The notes under the pieces are model-generated. The model was not told the origin of the DNA. It was given only the letters and a program-made list of their open reading frames with translations, and made no database searches. From positions 1 through 31,674 of the forward strand of contig CAKZLA010000335.1 of assembly GCA_937124525.1 (NCBI GenBank): a stretch of DNA of 31,674 nt, in the 5' to 3' direction. Shown here one piece after another: positions 7,825-15,670 of the stretch (positions within the stretch are counted from its first letter, which is position 1; each line of letters begins with the position of its first letter). The position numbers were made by a program, and so were the translations under genes. This DNA comes from an uncultured Desulfobacterium sp. GTDB taxonomy: Bacteria; Desulfobacterota; Desulfobacteria; Desulfobacterales; Desulfobacteraceae.

Positions 7825-9603
7825 TCACCTGCCTGGAATATTCCATTCTTTCACCCGTAGCTGTGCATTCCACATAGCAAAGTATCTCCCTTGCACTGTC
7901 ATAAGTTCCGTATGATTTCCCTGTTCGGCTATTCGTCTATTTTCCACCACCAGTATATTGTCAGCTCCTGCAACGGTGGACAGGCGGTGTGCTATCACAA
8001 TAACGGTTTTATCTGTCGTAACCAGCGCGTCTATTGCCCTTTGCACCGCAACTTCACTCTCTGTGTCCAGTGCCGCCGTGGGTTCGTCCAGCATCACAAT
8101 GGGTGCATCCTTCAGTATGGCTCTGGCGATGCTTATTCTCTGCTTTTCCCCGCCTGACAGGGCCCCGCCGATATCTCCCACTGCCGTGTCATACCCATCC
8201 GGCAGGCGGCTGATAAATTCGTGGCAAAAAGCTTTTTCTGCGGCCTCCTTTACCTGCCTGTCAGAAGCGTCGGGGTTGCCCATTCTGATGTTGTTCAAAA
8301 CGGTGTCATCAAACAGATATACATCCTGAAAGACCACAGAGATATTTTTCATTAAATCTTCCTGTGGGATGTGCGTGAGGTTCGTACCGCCTATTTTCAC
8401 TACACCTGCCTGGGGGTCCGCATAACGCATTATCAGTTTTGTGATGGTGGTTTTACCGGAACCGGACGGCCCCACAAGCGCTGTGAGTTTCCCGGCAGGT
8501 ATGGAGAATGACACATCCTTCAGAGCGTATTGCTCCTCTCCGTCATAGGCAAAAGAGACATCCTTAAATTTAATGTCAAATGTTTCAGGTACGGCTGCCG
8601 GAGAATACACTGTCAGATTTTCTATTGAGAGCAGTTCTTTTATTTTGGTAAAGGCAGTATCCATAATATCCACCACCTGGGTGATATTTGTAAGCATGGA
8701 CAAAGGCTCACTGAAACGTGCGATGATCACCAGAAGCGCAGCAGCGGCAGACAGGCTCAGGCCATCGTCTGCTATCATAAACACACCCAATGTCAGCACA
8801 AAAATAAGACCTATCTCCACAATGCCGGACATTATAATGCCCGGGGCTGTTTTCCCCATGATCCCCTTTGCCTGAACCTTTCTAAGGTGGATAATAGAGG
8901 CCTGAAGTCCGGCGGATTTTTCACCTGTCTGATTTGTTGAGCGCAGGACAGGCAGACCCTGTACATATTCAAGCACATCTGATTCCACCATGGCCAATGC
9001 CTCTGAGTTGGCAGCCTTTTCCCTGTTTGATCCGTGCCTGTGCCATTTTTGAACAGGCAGTGCAATACAAAAAAGAAAGAGCATTGCCAAGGCCAACCGC
9101 CATTCGATCATAAACGTTACAACAATGACGATAGCAGGGGGGATAACAGCCTGTATAATAATAGAGCCGACAATACCCATACTCAACACGGCATATTCAA
9201 CGCCAACGGCAAAGATATAGTTCAGTGTCCCGGTTTTATACTTGTACATCTTTTCCAGGGGCATGGTTTTGAGTTTTTCTCCGAGATCAAGTCTCAGTTT
9301 GTGGGTAACATCCACTATGGTTCCGGAAAAATCAAAGTCATGACCGTACCATCTGCAAGAGAGTTCAACCACCGCCAATGCCATCATCACACATAGCCAG
9401 AACACCGCATGGCTCACCAAAGGTTCAGCACCAAACAAAGATTCCAGCAGGGGGAAAAAACATACAAAAGCCAACCCCTGAACGGTAAAGGAGGCGATAA
9501 ACAAAAAGGTGCTCCTTTTATATTTTTCCTTCTTGTCTCCCGCAATAATAAGCCCTGTTTTATACGACTCCACAACGGAGATAATTTTTTTGTCTGAATT
9601 CAT
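7825..9603 (-). CDS. ABC transporter permease/ATPase, YbtQ/IrtB-like (second gene of pair)
   Basis: From ATG 9603 (AGAGGG upstream) the product has 592 residues: an exporter-fold six-helix membrane domain (about 30-310) joined to an ATPase domain. Walker A is GPSGSGKT (378-385), the signature LSGGE (482-486), Walker B IVMLDEP (502-508) and the H-loop HRLS (539-542). The start is ten bases after the stop of the upstream half-transporter, so the two are co-transcribed and probably form a heterodimer. Pairs of this shape (YbtP/YbtQ, IrtA/IrtB) import ferric siderophores despite their exporter fold. The TonB receptor remnants on both sides and the AraC/TonB genes next door support a metallophore role. 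Drug or lipid export is the alternative. Confidence 0.9.
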   Translation of the reverse strand: MNSDKKIISVVESYKTGLIIAGDKKEKYKRSTFLFIASFTVQGLAFVCFFPLLESLFGAEPLVSHAVFWLCVMMALAVVELSCRWYGHDFDFSGTIVDVTHKLRLDLGEKLKTMPLEKMYKYKTGTLNYIFAVGVEYAVLSMGIVGSIIIQAVIPPAIVIVVTFMIEWRLALAMLFLFCIALPVQKWHRHGSNREKAANSEALAMVESDVLEYVQGLPVLRSTNQTGEKSAGLQASIIHLRKVQAKGIMGKTAPGIIMSGIVEIGLIFVLTLGVFMIADDGLSLSAAAALLVIIARFSEPLSMLTNITQVVDIMDTAFTKIKELLSIENLTVYSPAAVPETFDIKFKDVSFAYDGEEQYALKDVSFSIPAGKLTALVGPSGSGKTTITKLIMRYADPQAGVVKIGGTNLTHIPQEDLMKNISVVFQDVYLFDDTVLNNIRMGNPDASDRQVKEAAEKAFCHEFISRLPDGYDTAVGDIGGALSGGEKQRISIARAILKDAPIVMLDEPTAALDTESEVAVQRAIDALVTTDKTVIVIAHRLSTVAGADNILVVENRRIAEQGNHTELMTVQGRYFAMWNAQLRVKEWNIPGR

Positions 9604-9613
9604 TGTATCCCTC

Positions 9614-11383
9614 TTATTTATGCAGATTCCATGACTGAGCTTTCTCGTAATTATTCCAGAGAACAGCGTATACACCCTCATTTTTTATCAATTCTTCATG
9701 ACGCCCTTTCTCAGCAATTTTTCCTTTATCAAAAACAATAATCTGGTTCACATTTCTGATGGTGGAGAGTCTGTGGGCGATGATGATGACTGTTTTTCCT
9801 TCCATCAGGCTTGAGATCGCTTTGATGATCTCCTCTTCGTTTTCCGGGTCAGCAAAGGCTGTGGCCTCGTCCAGCACGACTATGGGTGCATTTCTTAGGA
9901 TTGCCCTTGCAATGGTTATTCTCTGCTTTTGACCTCCGGAAAGCCTGACACCTCTGTCTCCTGCAACCGTTTCGTAACCGTTGGGCAGTGAAGAGATAAA
10001 GTCGTGTATCTGTGACACTTTTGCCGCTGTGTACATCTCTTCGTCCGAGGCATCTGGTTTGGCAAGTCTGATGTTGTTTGCTATGGTGTCATTAAACAAA
10101 AAAGTATCCTGGAACACAAAAGAGACATGCTGCATAAGGGTCTCTGGGAGCAGGTCACGGATATCGGTGCCGCCTATCCTGATTGCTCCTTTTTCAACAT
10201 CCCAGAACCTTGGTATCAGCTTTGCCACAGTGCTTTTCCCGGCACCGGACGGACCTGCCAAAGCTGTTACACTACCCTGGGGTACTTCAAAGCTGACATC
10301 TTCCAAAGCATAGCTGTCCCTGTTTTCATACTTAAAGCTGACATTCTCAAATACAACAGAAGCATTTTTCGGTCGTTCAGGCTTTTTTGTCACCGGCATG
10401 GACTTCACGGCCATAATGTCCTGGAGTCTGTATGCCCCTGCTTCGGATTTTTTTACAAAGTTATTCAGCCACATCAACGGCATAAGAGCATCCGCCATAC
10501 CGGTGCTGATCATAAGTAATGCTATAAAGTGCGGAAAAGAAAGAGACCCTGCCGATACAAAATAGATACCCGCAGCAGACACTGCCAGGAGTGTGGGCAT
10601 GGGGCTGAGAATCAGCAATCCCATCCTTGAAGCTTTTCCCGAATAGTCATACCATGATTTAACTGCGCTTCTGAATTCATCCAAAGCTTTTGTATACCTT
10701 TTAAAAGAGCTTGTTCCCACATCAAATGTTCTGACCACAGGCATTGCCTGCACAAACTCTATGACGGCCGAATTGATTTTTTCCTGACTTTCATCATATT
10801 TGTTTCTGAGTGCTTCATTATCCTTCATTGCAAGTCGCATGAAGATGCCGCCCAAAAGCAGCACAAGAATACTGGCCAGGGCCAGACGCCAGTCTATTAC
10901 AAACATCATTATTAAAGAGACAACAGGGCCTGCCAGGCTTTTTCCGATAAAAGGGGTGGTGTCCGCCACAAATGCGTGGAGCATGTTAACATCTTCCACA
11001 ACTATTTTTTTAAGCGCACCGGAACCGGTGTTTGTGATAAAGCCTAAGGGAACTTTTGCCAAATGGTCTGACAGCCTGGTTCTGATGATCTGCTCCAGGC
11101 GGAAAGCGCCCAGATGGGAAACAATAAATCCTCCCGTTCTGCACAAAAAGCTTAATATAATAAGGAATGCGACCAGGATAAGCAGATGTTTCAGATCAAG
11201 GTGCTGACCCAATACAGCCGTACTTTCTCCTGTTATAACGGCATTAAGTGCTTCCGCCATGAAATAGATGCTTACAATGGCAAATGTTGCGCCAAATGCG
11301 GCGGTGAATATCGCTGTGTATATCTGAGGCATAACCGGGGCCATAATAGCCCACAGTCCTCGTTTTGGTTCGTTTTGTCTCAT
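9614..11383 (-). CDS. ABC transporter permease/ATPase, YbtP/IrtA-like (first gene of pair)
   Basis: A 589-residue half-transporter starting MRQNEPKRGLWAIMAPVMPQ. The membrane domain spans about 15-310, with LGAFRLEQIIRTRLSDHLAK as the first coupling region. ATPase motifs are Walker A GPSGAGKS (377-384), LSGGQ (481-485), Walker B IVVLDEA (501-507) and H-loop HRLS (537-540). The D-loop reads ADPENEEE, a form common in YbtP/YbtQ-like proteins. It lacks the N-terminal siderophore-interacting (FAD) domain of mycobacterial IrtA. The gene follows a TonB receptor tip (11410-11520) by 27 bases and leads the pair. It is likely expressed from whatever promoter once served the deleted receptor gene or from sequence brought next to it. 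Confidence 0.9.
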   Translation of the reverse strand: MRQNEPKRGLWAIMAPVMPQIYTAIFTAAFGATFAIVSIYFMAEALNAVITGESTAVLGQHLDLKHLLILVAFLIILSFLCRTGGFIVSHLGAFRLEQIIRTRLSDHLAKVPLGFITNTGSGALKKIVVEDVNMLHAFVADTTPFIGKSLAGPVVSLIMMFVIDWRLALASILVLLLGGIFMRLAMKDNEALRNKYDESQEKINSAVIEFVQAMPVVRTFDVGTSSFKRYTKALDEFRSAVKSWYDYSGKASRMGLLILSPMPTLLAVSAAGIYFVSAGSLSFPHFIALLMISTGMADALMPLMWLNNFVKKSEAGAYRLQDIMAVKSMPVTKKPERPKNASVVFENVSFKYENRDSYALEDVSFEVPQGSVTALAGPSGAGKSTVAKLIPRFWDVEKGAIRIGGTDIRDLLPETLMQHVSFVFQDTFLFNDTIANNIRLAKPDASDEEMYTAAKVSQIHDFISSLPNGYETVAGDRGVRLSGGQKQRITIARAILRNAPIVVLDEATAFADPENEEEIIKAISSLMEGKTVIIIAHRLSTIRNVNQIIVFDKGKIAEKGRHEELIKNEGVYAVLWNNYEKAQSWNLHK

Positions 11384-11409
11384 TATCTACCTACCTGAAA
11401 ATAAATTTG

Positions 11410-11520
11410 TTAAAAAGAATATCTCAATCGCAGGGTGATGGCATCGTTATGGTCAAACATGCCATAATCGCCATCTTGTTCATTGATAGAAGATTGTGCG
11501 GGGTAAAAGGCGTTTCTTCC
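11410..11520 (-). pseudogene. Surviving 3' end of a second TonB-dependent receptor gene
   Basis: Before a TAA (11410-11412) the frame reads TGRNAFYPAQSSINEQDGDY, then MFDHNDAITLRLRYSF. The final strand TLRLRYSF with terminal phenylalanine is typical of TonB receptors and other outer-membrane barrels. About 36 codons are recognisable; upstream the frame loses any receptor character. Its position immediately before the ABC pair, same strand, indicates a receptor-transporter operon whose receptor gene was deleted almost to the stop codon. Confidence 0.65.
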
Positions 11521-12017
11521 CGTGCAAAAAGAATGCGTTTTTGTCTCTGTCTTTGCTCATTTGTACTTCCTCACAATGTATTTTCCCAGAGAATGGATTA
11601 CCAATAACGGACATGGCAGATCAATCTACCATGACAAATCATGAAAACGGTATAATGCCGCCCCCGGCAGTTGACCTGATCGTATCAATGGATAGAGGAT
11701 AGCAAAAACGACAGGAGAAAGCTGTCGAATGCTGAACAAATGCTATCTGCAACTGAAACGAAACCTTTGAAAATGTTTTTCAGACTGTATGTCGTTGTGA
11801 CGTCTTGGCTAAAACGTATTCATGCCTGTGCGGCAATCGTGCTGGAATATAGGCATCGTTCAAGATTGCTTTACACTTTCTAAACCCATTTCCATGTTTC
11901 GATTTTTTTGCCCAAAAGACTGTAAAGTCCTTTTGGGATCATATGAAGAGTACCGAAATATGGATAAAAACAGGGGGCAGGGGGCAGGGGGGGAGAGGGG
12001 AAGTGTCAGAAGAGGTG
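11521..12017. other. Gene-free stretch with a weak repeat and a G-rich tract
   Basis: I see no convincing coding frame. Between 11852 and 11954 there is a 103-base segment whose ends (GGCATCGTTCA and TATGAAGAGTACC) and inner words (TTTACACTTT, TGTAAAG) resemble the 104-bp repeats at 23707 and 27561. Spacing differs, so the relation is uncertain. It contains a hairpin with CCCAAAAG and CTTTTGGG arms (about 11929-11957). A G-rich tract follows at 11973-12000. Confidence 0.5.
11973..12000 (+). other. Potential G-quadruplex tract upstream of the AraC promoter
   Basis: Four G-runs (5, 5, 7 and 4 guanines) are separated by CA, CA and AGA. This meets the G3+N1-7 pattern and lies 18 bases upstream of the -35 box of the regulator gene. 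A simple GGGGGCA repeat origin is equally possible. Folding is not shown by sequence alone. Confidence 0.6.
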
Positions 12018-12045
12018 TTGACAAAAAAAATAGTGGGTGTATAAT
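12018..12045 (+). promoter_or_regulatory. Consensus sigma-70 promoter of the AraC regulator
   Basis: TTGACA (12018-12023) and TATAAT (12040-12045) are both perfect consensus hexamers with a 16-base spacer. The expected start of transcription (about 12052) coincides with the palindrome at 12053-12066, which suggests strong basal activity held down by a repressor. Confidence 0.8.
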
Positions 12046-12052
12046 TAAAAGG

Positions 12053-12066
12053 TTAGGCAAGCCTAA
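12053..12066. promoter_or_regulatory. TTAGGC-N2-GCCTAA palindrome, candidate metal-repressor operator
   Basis: TTAGGCAAGCCTAA is a perfect 6-2-6 inverted repeat over the predicted transcription start. The half-site TTAGGC resembles DtxR/IdeR/MntR-type boxes (TTAGG...CCTAA) more than a Fur box. A repressor bound here would block initiation. Metal dependence is inferred from the downstream PchR-like regulator and receptor genes. Confidence 0.55.
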
Positions 12067-12109
12067 TATTTTTTTATTATATTAATTTTATTCTATAGGG
12101 ATAAACAAA

Positions 12110-13105
12110 TTGGACAAAGCTGTTAAACTTTCCTACAGTATGGATGACTTTGTCACCTTTCGCGGAGACAAAAAGTTTTCCTTATCCGAGCCGGAGCCCA
12201 ATGAATTCTGCTGGTTTTGTCCACATGAATTGGGACTCGGTACCTTCCGGAGGGTAAAAATCAGACCAGGATTTGATTTGTGGTTGTCGGACTGCACATT
12301 TCATCAGGATGTTGTTTTTGGTGATTGTGAGATGCCTGTCGCCATGCAGTTCAGTTTTACTCTTTCCGGCCACTATCATGTTTGCTTTAATGGTTGGAAA
12401 AAGGCCATGCAGTATTGTGGAGAATACCAGACCATTGGCTATCATAATGCTTCCTGCTCCACATGCAGGGTGGTACAGAATGTCCCCATACGCTGTGTCT
12501 CCCTGACTCTTTATCCTGATGTCTTTGCCTCCTGCTTTGAAGAACACTTGAAACTGATGCCTCCTCTCATTCACAAAATGCTGGCGGATAATGCCGATAG
12601 CGGTTATCTGTACCAAAGCGCGATCACACCGGCCATGCGGGAAGTCATGCACCTGATCATTGGGTGCCCCTTCCAAGGAATTACCCGCAAGTTATTTTTT
12701 GAGAGCAAGGCCCTGGAGCTTCTTTCTCTTCAGTTGGATCAGATAAGCGGTTACCCATCCCCCTGCCATTCGTGCATGCGAATGCATCCCCATGATAAGA
12801 AACGGATTGAAGGTGTCCGGGATCTTCTTGAGAGCAATATGGAAACACCCCCCAGCCTGAAAGAGCTGGCAAGAACAGCGGGGATGTCCCATCCGAAACT
12901 CAACCGCTGTTTCAGGCAGGTATACGGGATGACCGTTTTTCAATATCTGCGGACAGAACGTCTCAACAAGGCGAAAACCATGCTGCAAAAAGAAGGGTAT
13001 TCGGTAACGGAAACGGCCTTTCAGGTTGGATATGATTCAGTGAGCCACTTTTCACAGATCTATAAAAAACAGTTTGGGACTTCACCAAGCCAAGCCCTGC
13101 TCTGA
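12110..13105 (+). CDS. AraC-family regulator, PchR/YbtA-like
   Basis: The 331-residue product is read from TTG 12110, with AGGGAT upstream. Residues 1-220 form the variable sensing domain, unusual for its Cys content (for example ASCSTCRVVQ near residue 120). Residues about 240-331 hold the two helix-turn-helix motifs (LKELARTAGMSHPKLNRCFR and VTETAFQVGYDSVSHFSQIY) with the ending FGTSPSQ. Architecture and length fit PchR/YbtA-type activators, which bind a ferric siderophore in the cytoplasm and switch on the matching TonB receptor and transporters. It converges with the receptor gene at 13244-15385. Expression appears to be set by the consensus promoter and the palindrome just upstream. Confidence 0.88.
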   Translation: MDKAVKLSYSMDDFVTFRGDKKFSLSEPEPNEFCWFCPHELGLGTFRRVKIRPGFDLWLSDCTFHQDVVFGDCEMPVAMQFSFTLSGHYHVCFNGWKKAMQYCGEYQTIGYHNASCSTCRVVQNVPIRCVSLTLYPDVFASCFEEHLKLMPPLIHKMLADNADSGYLYQSAITPAMREVMHLIIGCPFQGITRKLFFESKALELLSLQLDQISGYPSPCHSCMRMHPHDKKRIEGVRDLLESNMETPPSLKELARTAGMSHPKLNRCFRQVYGMTVFQYLRTERLNKAKTMLQKEGYSVTETAFQVGYDSVSHFSQIYKKQFGTSPSQALL

Positions 13106-13182
13106 AGCTGGCATAAGAAAAACCATTACGTTATTACGTTAGCAGATTTACGGTGAATACCCTATCTTTCATCTATCTAAAA

Positions 13183-13214
13183 ATGAGTAGTGTATTCATT
13201 GACACACTACTCAT
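13183..13214. terminator. Hairpin between convergent AraC and TonB genes
   Basis: Perfect 11-base arms ATGAGTAGTGT (13183-13193) and ACACTACTCAT (13204-13214) enclose a 10-base loop, midway between two convergent genes. It is symmetric and so could serve both strands. The flanks are not strongly U-rich. Confidence 0.6.
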
Positions 13215-13243
13215 CAGTATCATCCCGAACCGCCGGAAGCAGG

Positions 13244-15385
13244 TTAAAACCGATATCGAATCCCGGTGCCAACGGTCAGCGGATAGTCAAAATCGGCCAT
13301 TGTGAGAGAACTGCTAGACATGAATTCGACAATATAGTCCTCGTCAGTGAGGTTCTTCCCATACACATAAAAATCCCAGGCACCAGTTTGGTAGCCGATT
13401 TTTGCGTCAAAGGTGACATAGGAATCTTCCTTGACAAAGCTCTTATTAACATCATCATAGAAATGGACATCGCCGACTGCTCTCATATCCACACGCGAAT
13501 AAATGCCCCTGGGATGCGTCCAGAAAACACCAGCTGTCGCTGTATAGTCGGGTGTATTCTGAATTTTCTGCCCATCAAAGGATATGCCGTCTCCGGCATC
13601 ATAGGTATCGTATTCTGCGTCAATAAGGCCAAGGGCTCCGGTTAACTCAATGGTGTCGGTGAGGCGATAAGCCAGTTCCAGCTCAATACCCTGTGAATGT
13701 GCGCTTTCAGCATTGTCAGTATAATAGATGCCGGTTCCATAAGCCTTGTAAACATGGATATCCTCTATATCCATATAAAACAAGGACGCTGCCACCCGCA
13801 ATCGATCCATACTTCCTTTGATTCCCACCTCATAATTTGCTGATTTTTGGGGTTCGAAGCTGTTATCATTAGCCGTGCCGGAAGAGGCAAAATAATTGAA
13901 TCCGCCAGGCATGTATCCTTGGGAATACGACACATAGGTGTTCCATGTATCGCTCACACGATAGCTCAGGGCTGCCTTGGGCAGGAAAGTATCCCACTCT
14001 TTTTCCCCTGAATACGAAAACATGGCTGGCCCGGTCATTCCCACCGGCAGATAATATAGATCCAGATCTATCTCTTTCTCAATATGCTGATACCGACCGC
14101 CCAGGGTCAGCTCGAATCTTGTTCCCAGTGGTACCATGACCTGGCCGAAAAACGCATAAGTACTGCTGTCCGTCTCTGATTCGGCATTCATTTCATAATT
14201 CCCAAGAAAGGTATACGTATCGGGGTCATAATTTGGAAACTGCATGCCATAGGGGCCCTGTTCACGATTTTCAGAATCAAAGTAAACCCCACCCACCCAG
14301 CGTATACCGGTATCAGTGTTACTGGATAAGCGCAGTTCCTGGGTGTAGGTCTCCAGCTCGCCGTAGTTAAACTGTTCCAGGCCTTCAGAATAGAGTTCAT
14401 TACTGAAGTCCGCATCGTAATCACCCTCAATATCAAGCTTGTTATGGGTGGTGGTAGAGGTAAGAGCCATTGAATCGAATGCATAGCTCAGGTGCAGGCT
14501 TTGAGAAAAGTTCTCGCGATCTATGTCCGTAGGAACATCAAAATTTACTTTTTCGGCATCATCCCTGTTGAAGTCGCTGATGTCGGCACCACTTGGCAGT
14601 ACATAGCCGTCCGACCACGACTTTTCGTTATTATCATCGGTAAGGGTGAGTCTTGCTGTAAACCTCTCTGTTGGAGTATAAAGAAGGTAGCTGCTGATGC
14701 GCCGATCCTGTGATTTATTGCCATCTGAATCCAGCCCGGCGTTGGTATTTTCGATCCACCCGTCATCTTGACGGTAGTGGCCGTTGATTCCCCAAAAAAG
14801 CGTATCGTTCTTTAATGGTCCATTCACGTTAAATAGGCCTTGCATATAATTGTAGCTGCCATATTCGATGCCAACCTTTCCCCGGTATTCGTTGGTCGGG
14901 TTCTTGGTTATGATGTTGATAACCCCGCCAATGGCGTCCTTGCCATAAAGAGTTCCCTGGGGGCCGCGCAATACCTCAATCCTCTCCACATTGGCCAGGG
15001 AGGCATCAAACCCATATTTATCTATAATGGGTACACCATCTATATAAATGACCACCGGATTGTTGTTGGTGAACATGGATGGATTCAGTCCCCTGAAACT
15101 TACAGCGTTTCCATGGACACCTGTTGCAATGCTCATATTGGGAATTTCCCGCACCACGTCAGGAATGTCTGTGATTCCTTTTTCATCCAGAAGCAGCTCG
15201 TCAATTACCGTAATACTCTGGGGAACATCCTGAACATTTTCCTCAATTTTATTGGCTGTAACGGTTATAGCTTCCTGTTCCGTTGTCTGAGGACCTTTTT
15301 TTTCTTTACTCCACGATGTGTTAGCGAACAAAAGTAAACCGCAACTCATATAGCAGAAAAACACCAGTATTCTTTTTAGGTACAT
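13244..15385 (-). CDS. TonB-dependent outer-membrane receptor (intact)
   Basis: The 713-residue product starts at ATG 15385, seven bases after AGGAGG; the ATG at 15388 is only four bases away. A signal peptide (ILVFFCYMSCGLLLFANTSW) precedes the TonB box EAITVTANK. The plug domain follows (IPNMSIATGVHGNAVSFRGL, VVIYIDGVP, VERIEVLRGPQGTLYGKDAIGGVINIITK), then a 22-strand-type barrel with repeated aromatic-ended strands, ending YPLTVGTGIRYRF with terminal Phe. Such receptors take up ferric siderophores, B12 or other chelates using TonB energy; substrate cannot be read from sequence. It is one of two complete receptors in the window, next to a PchR-like regulator that probably controls it. Confidence 0.93.
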   Translation of the reverse strand: MYLKRILVFFCYMSCGLLLFANTSWSKEKKGPQTTEQEAITVTANKIEENVQDVPQSITVIDELLLDEKGITDIPDVVREIPNMSIATGVHGNAVSFRGLNPSMFTNNNPVVIYIDGVPIIDKYGFDASLANVERIEVLRGPQGTLYGKDAIGGVINIITKNPTNEYRGKVGIEYGSYNYMQGLFNVNGPLKNDTLFWGINGHYRQDDGWIENTNAGLDSDGNKSQDRRISSYLLYTPTERFTARLTLTDDNNEKSWSDGYVLPSGADISDFNRDDAEKVNFDVPTDIDRENFSQSLHLSYAFDSMALTSTTTHNKLDIEGDYDADFSNELYSEGLEQFNYGELETYTQELRLSSNTDTGIRWVGGVYFDSENREQGPYGMQFPNYDPDTYTFLGNYEMNAESETDSSTYAFFGQVMVPLGTRFELTLGGRYQHIEKEIDLDLYYLPVGMTGPAMFSYSGEKEWDTFLPKAALSYRVSDTWNTYVSYSQGYMPGGFNYFASSGTANDNSFEPQKSANYEVGIKGSMDRLRVAASLFYMDIEDIHVYKAYGTGIYYTDNAESAHSQGIELELAYRLTDTIELTGALGLIDAEYDTYDAGDGISFDGQKIQNTPDYTATAGVFWTHPRGIYSRVDMRAVGDVHFYDDVNKSFVKEDSYVTFDAKIGYQTGAWDFYVYGKNLTDEDYIVEFMSSSSLTMADFDYPLTVGTGIRYRF

Positions 15386-15478
15386 CATTTTCCTCCTTTT
15401 TATGTTTGGATCGTTTAAAATTTCCATCCTTTGATTCATTCCTGCCCTTGCCAAATGGCAGGTGGGCTGTCATGATTG

Positions 15479-15492
15479 TTAGCCTCGGCTAT
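15479..15492. promoter_or_regulatory. TTAGCC-N2-GGCTAT inverted repeat upstream of the TonB receptor
   Basis: About 95 bases upstream of the receptor start lies TTAGCCTCGGCTAT. It has the same 6-2-6 layout and T-rich flank as the palindrome at 12053, but with GCC and GGC exchanged. It may be an operator for the same class of regulator. The match is weak. Confidence 0.3.
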
Positions 15493-15609
15493 CTATTTTT
15501 TATGCTACTAATAAAGATAAGCTCATCTAACATAAGCGCTGAACATAGCACCTATGGGGGAAAATTGTTGTCTATCGGCGTACGATTATTGTCGGTGGGA
15601 GAAAAAGTG

Positions 15610-15628
15610 TTGCCAACTTAAGGTGGGA
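15610..15628. repeat. Single end resembling the terminal repeat of the 16931-17053 element
   Basis: GCCAACTTAAGGTGGGA here is close to the inward reading of the 16931 element end (CCCACTTAAGGCGGGA). It lies about 40 bases beyond the truncated end of the ATPase pseudogene. It may be an old element end that marks the deletion of that gene's 3' part. No partner end or target duplication was found. Confidence 0.35.
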
Positions 15629-15670
15629 GAGTTTTAAAATCAAATGTATTGCAGCCTTAAATTCGGGGGA

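Noticed and set aside
11852..11954. Third copy of the 104-bp repeat
   Set aside because: Ends and inner words are similar, but the inner words are about ten bases out of place on both sides; not strong enough to call as a copy.
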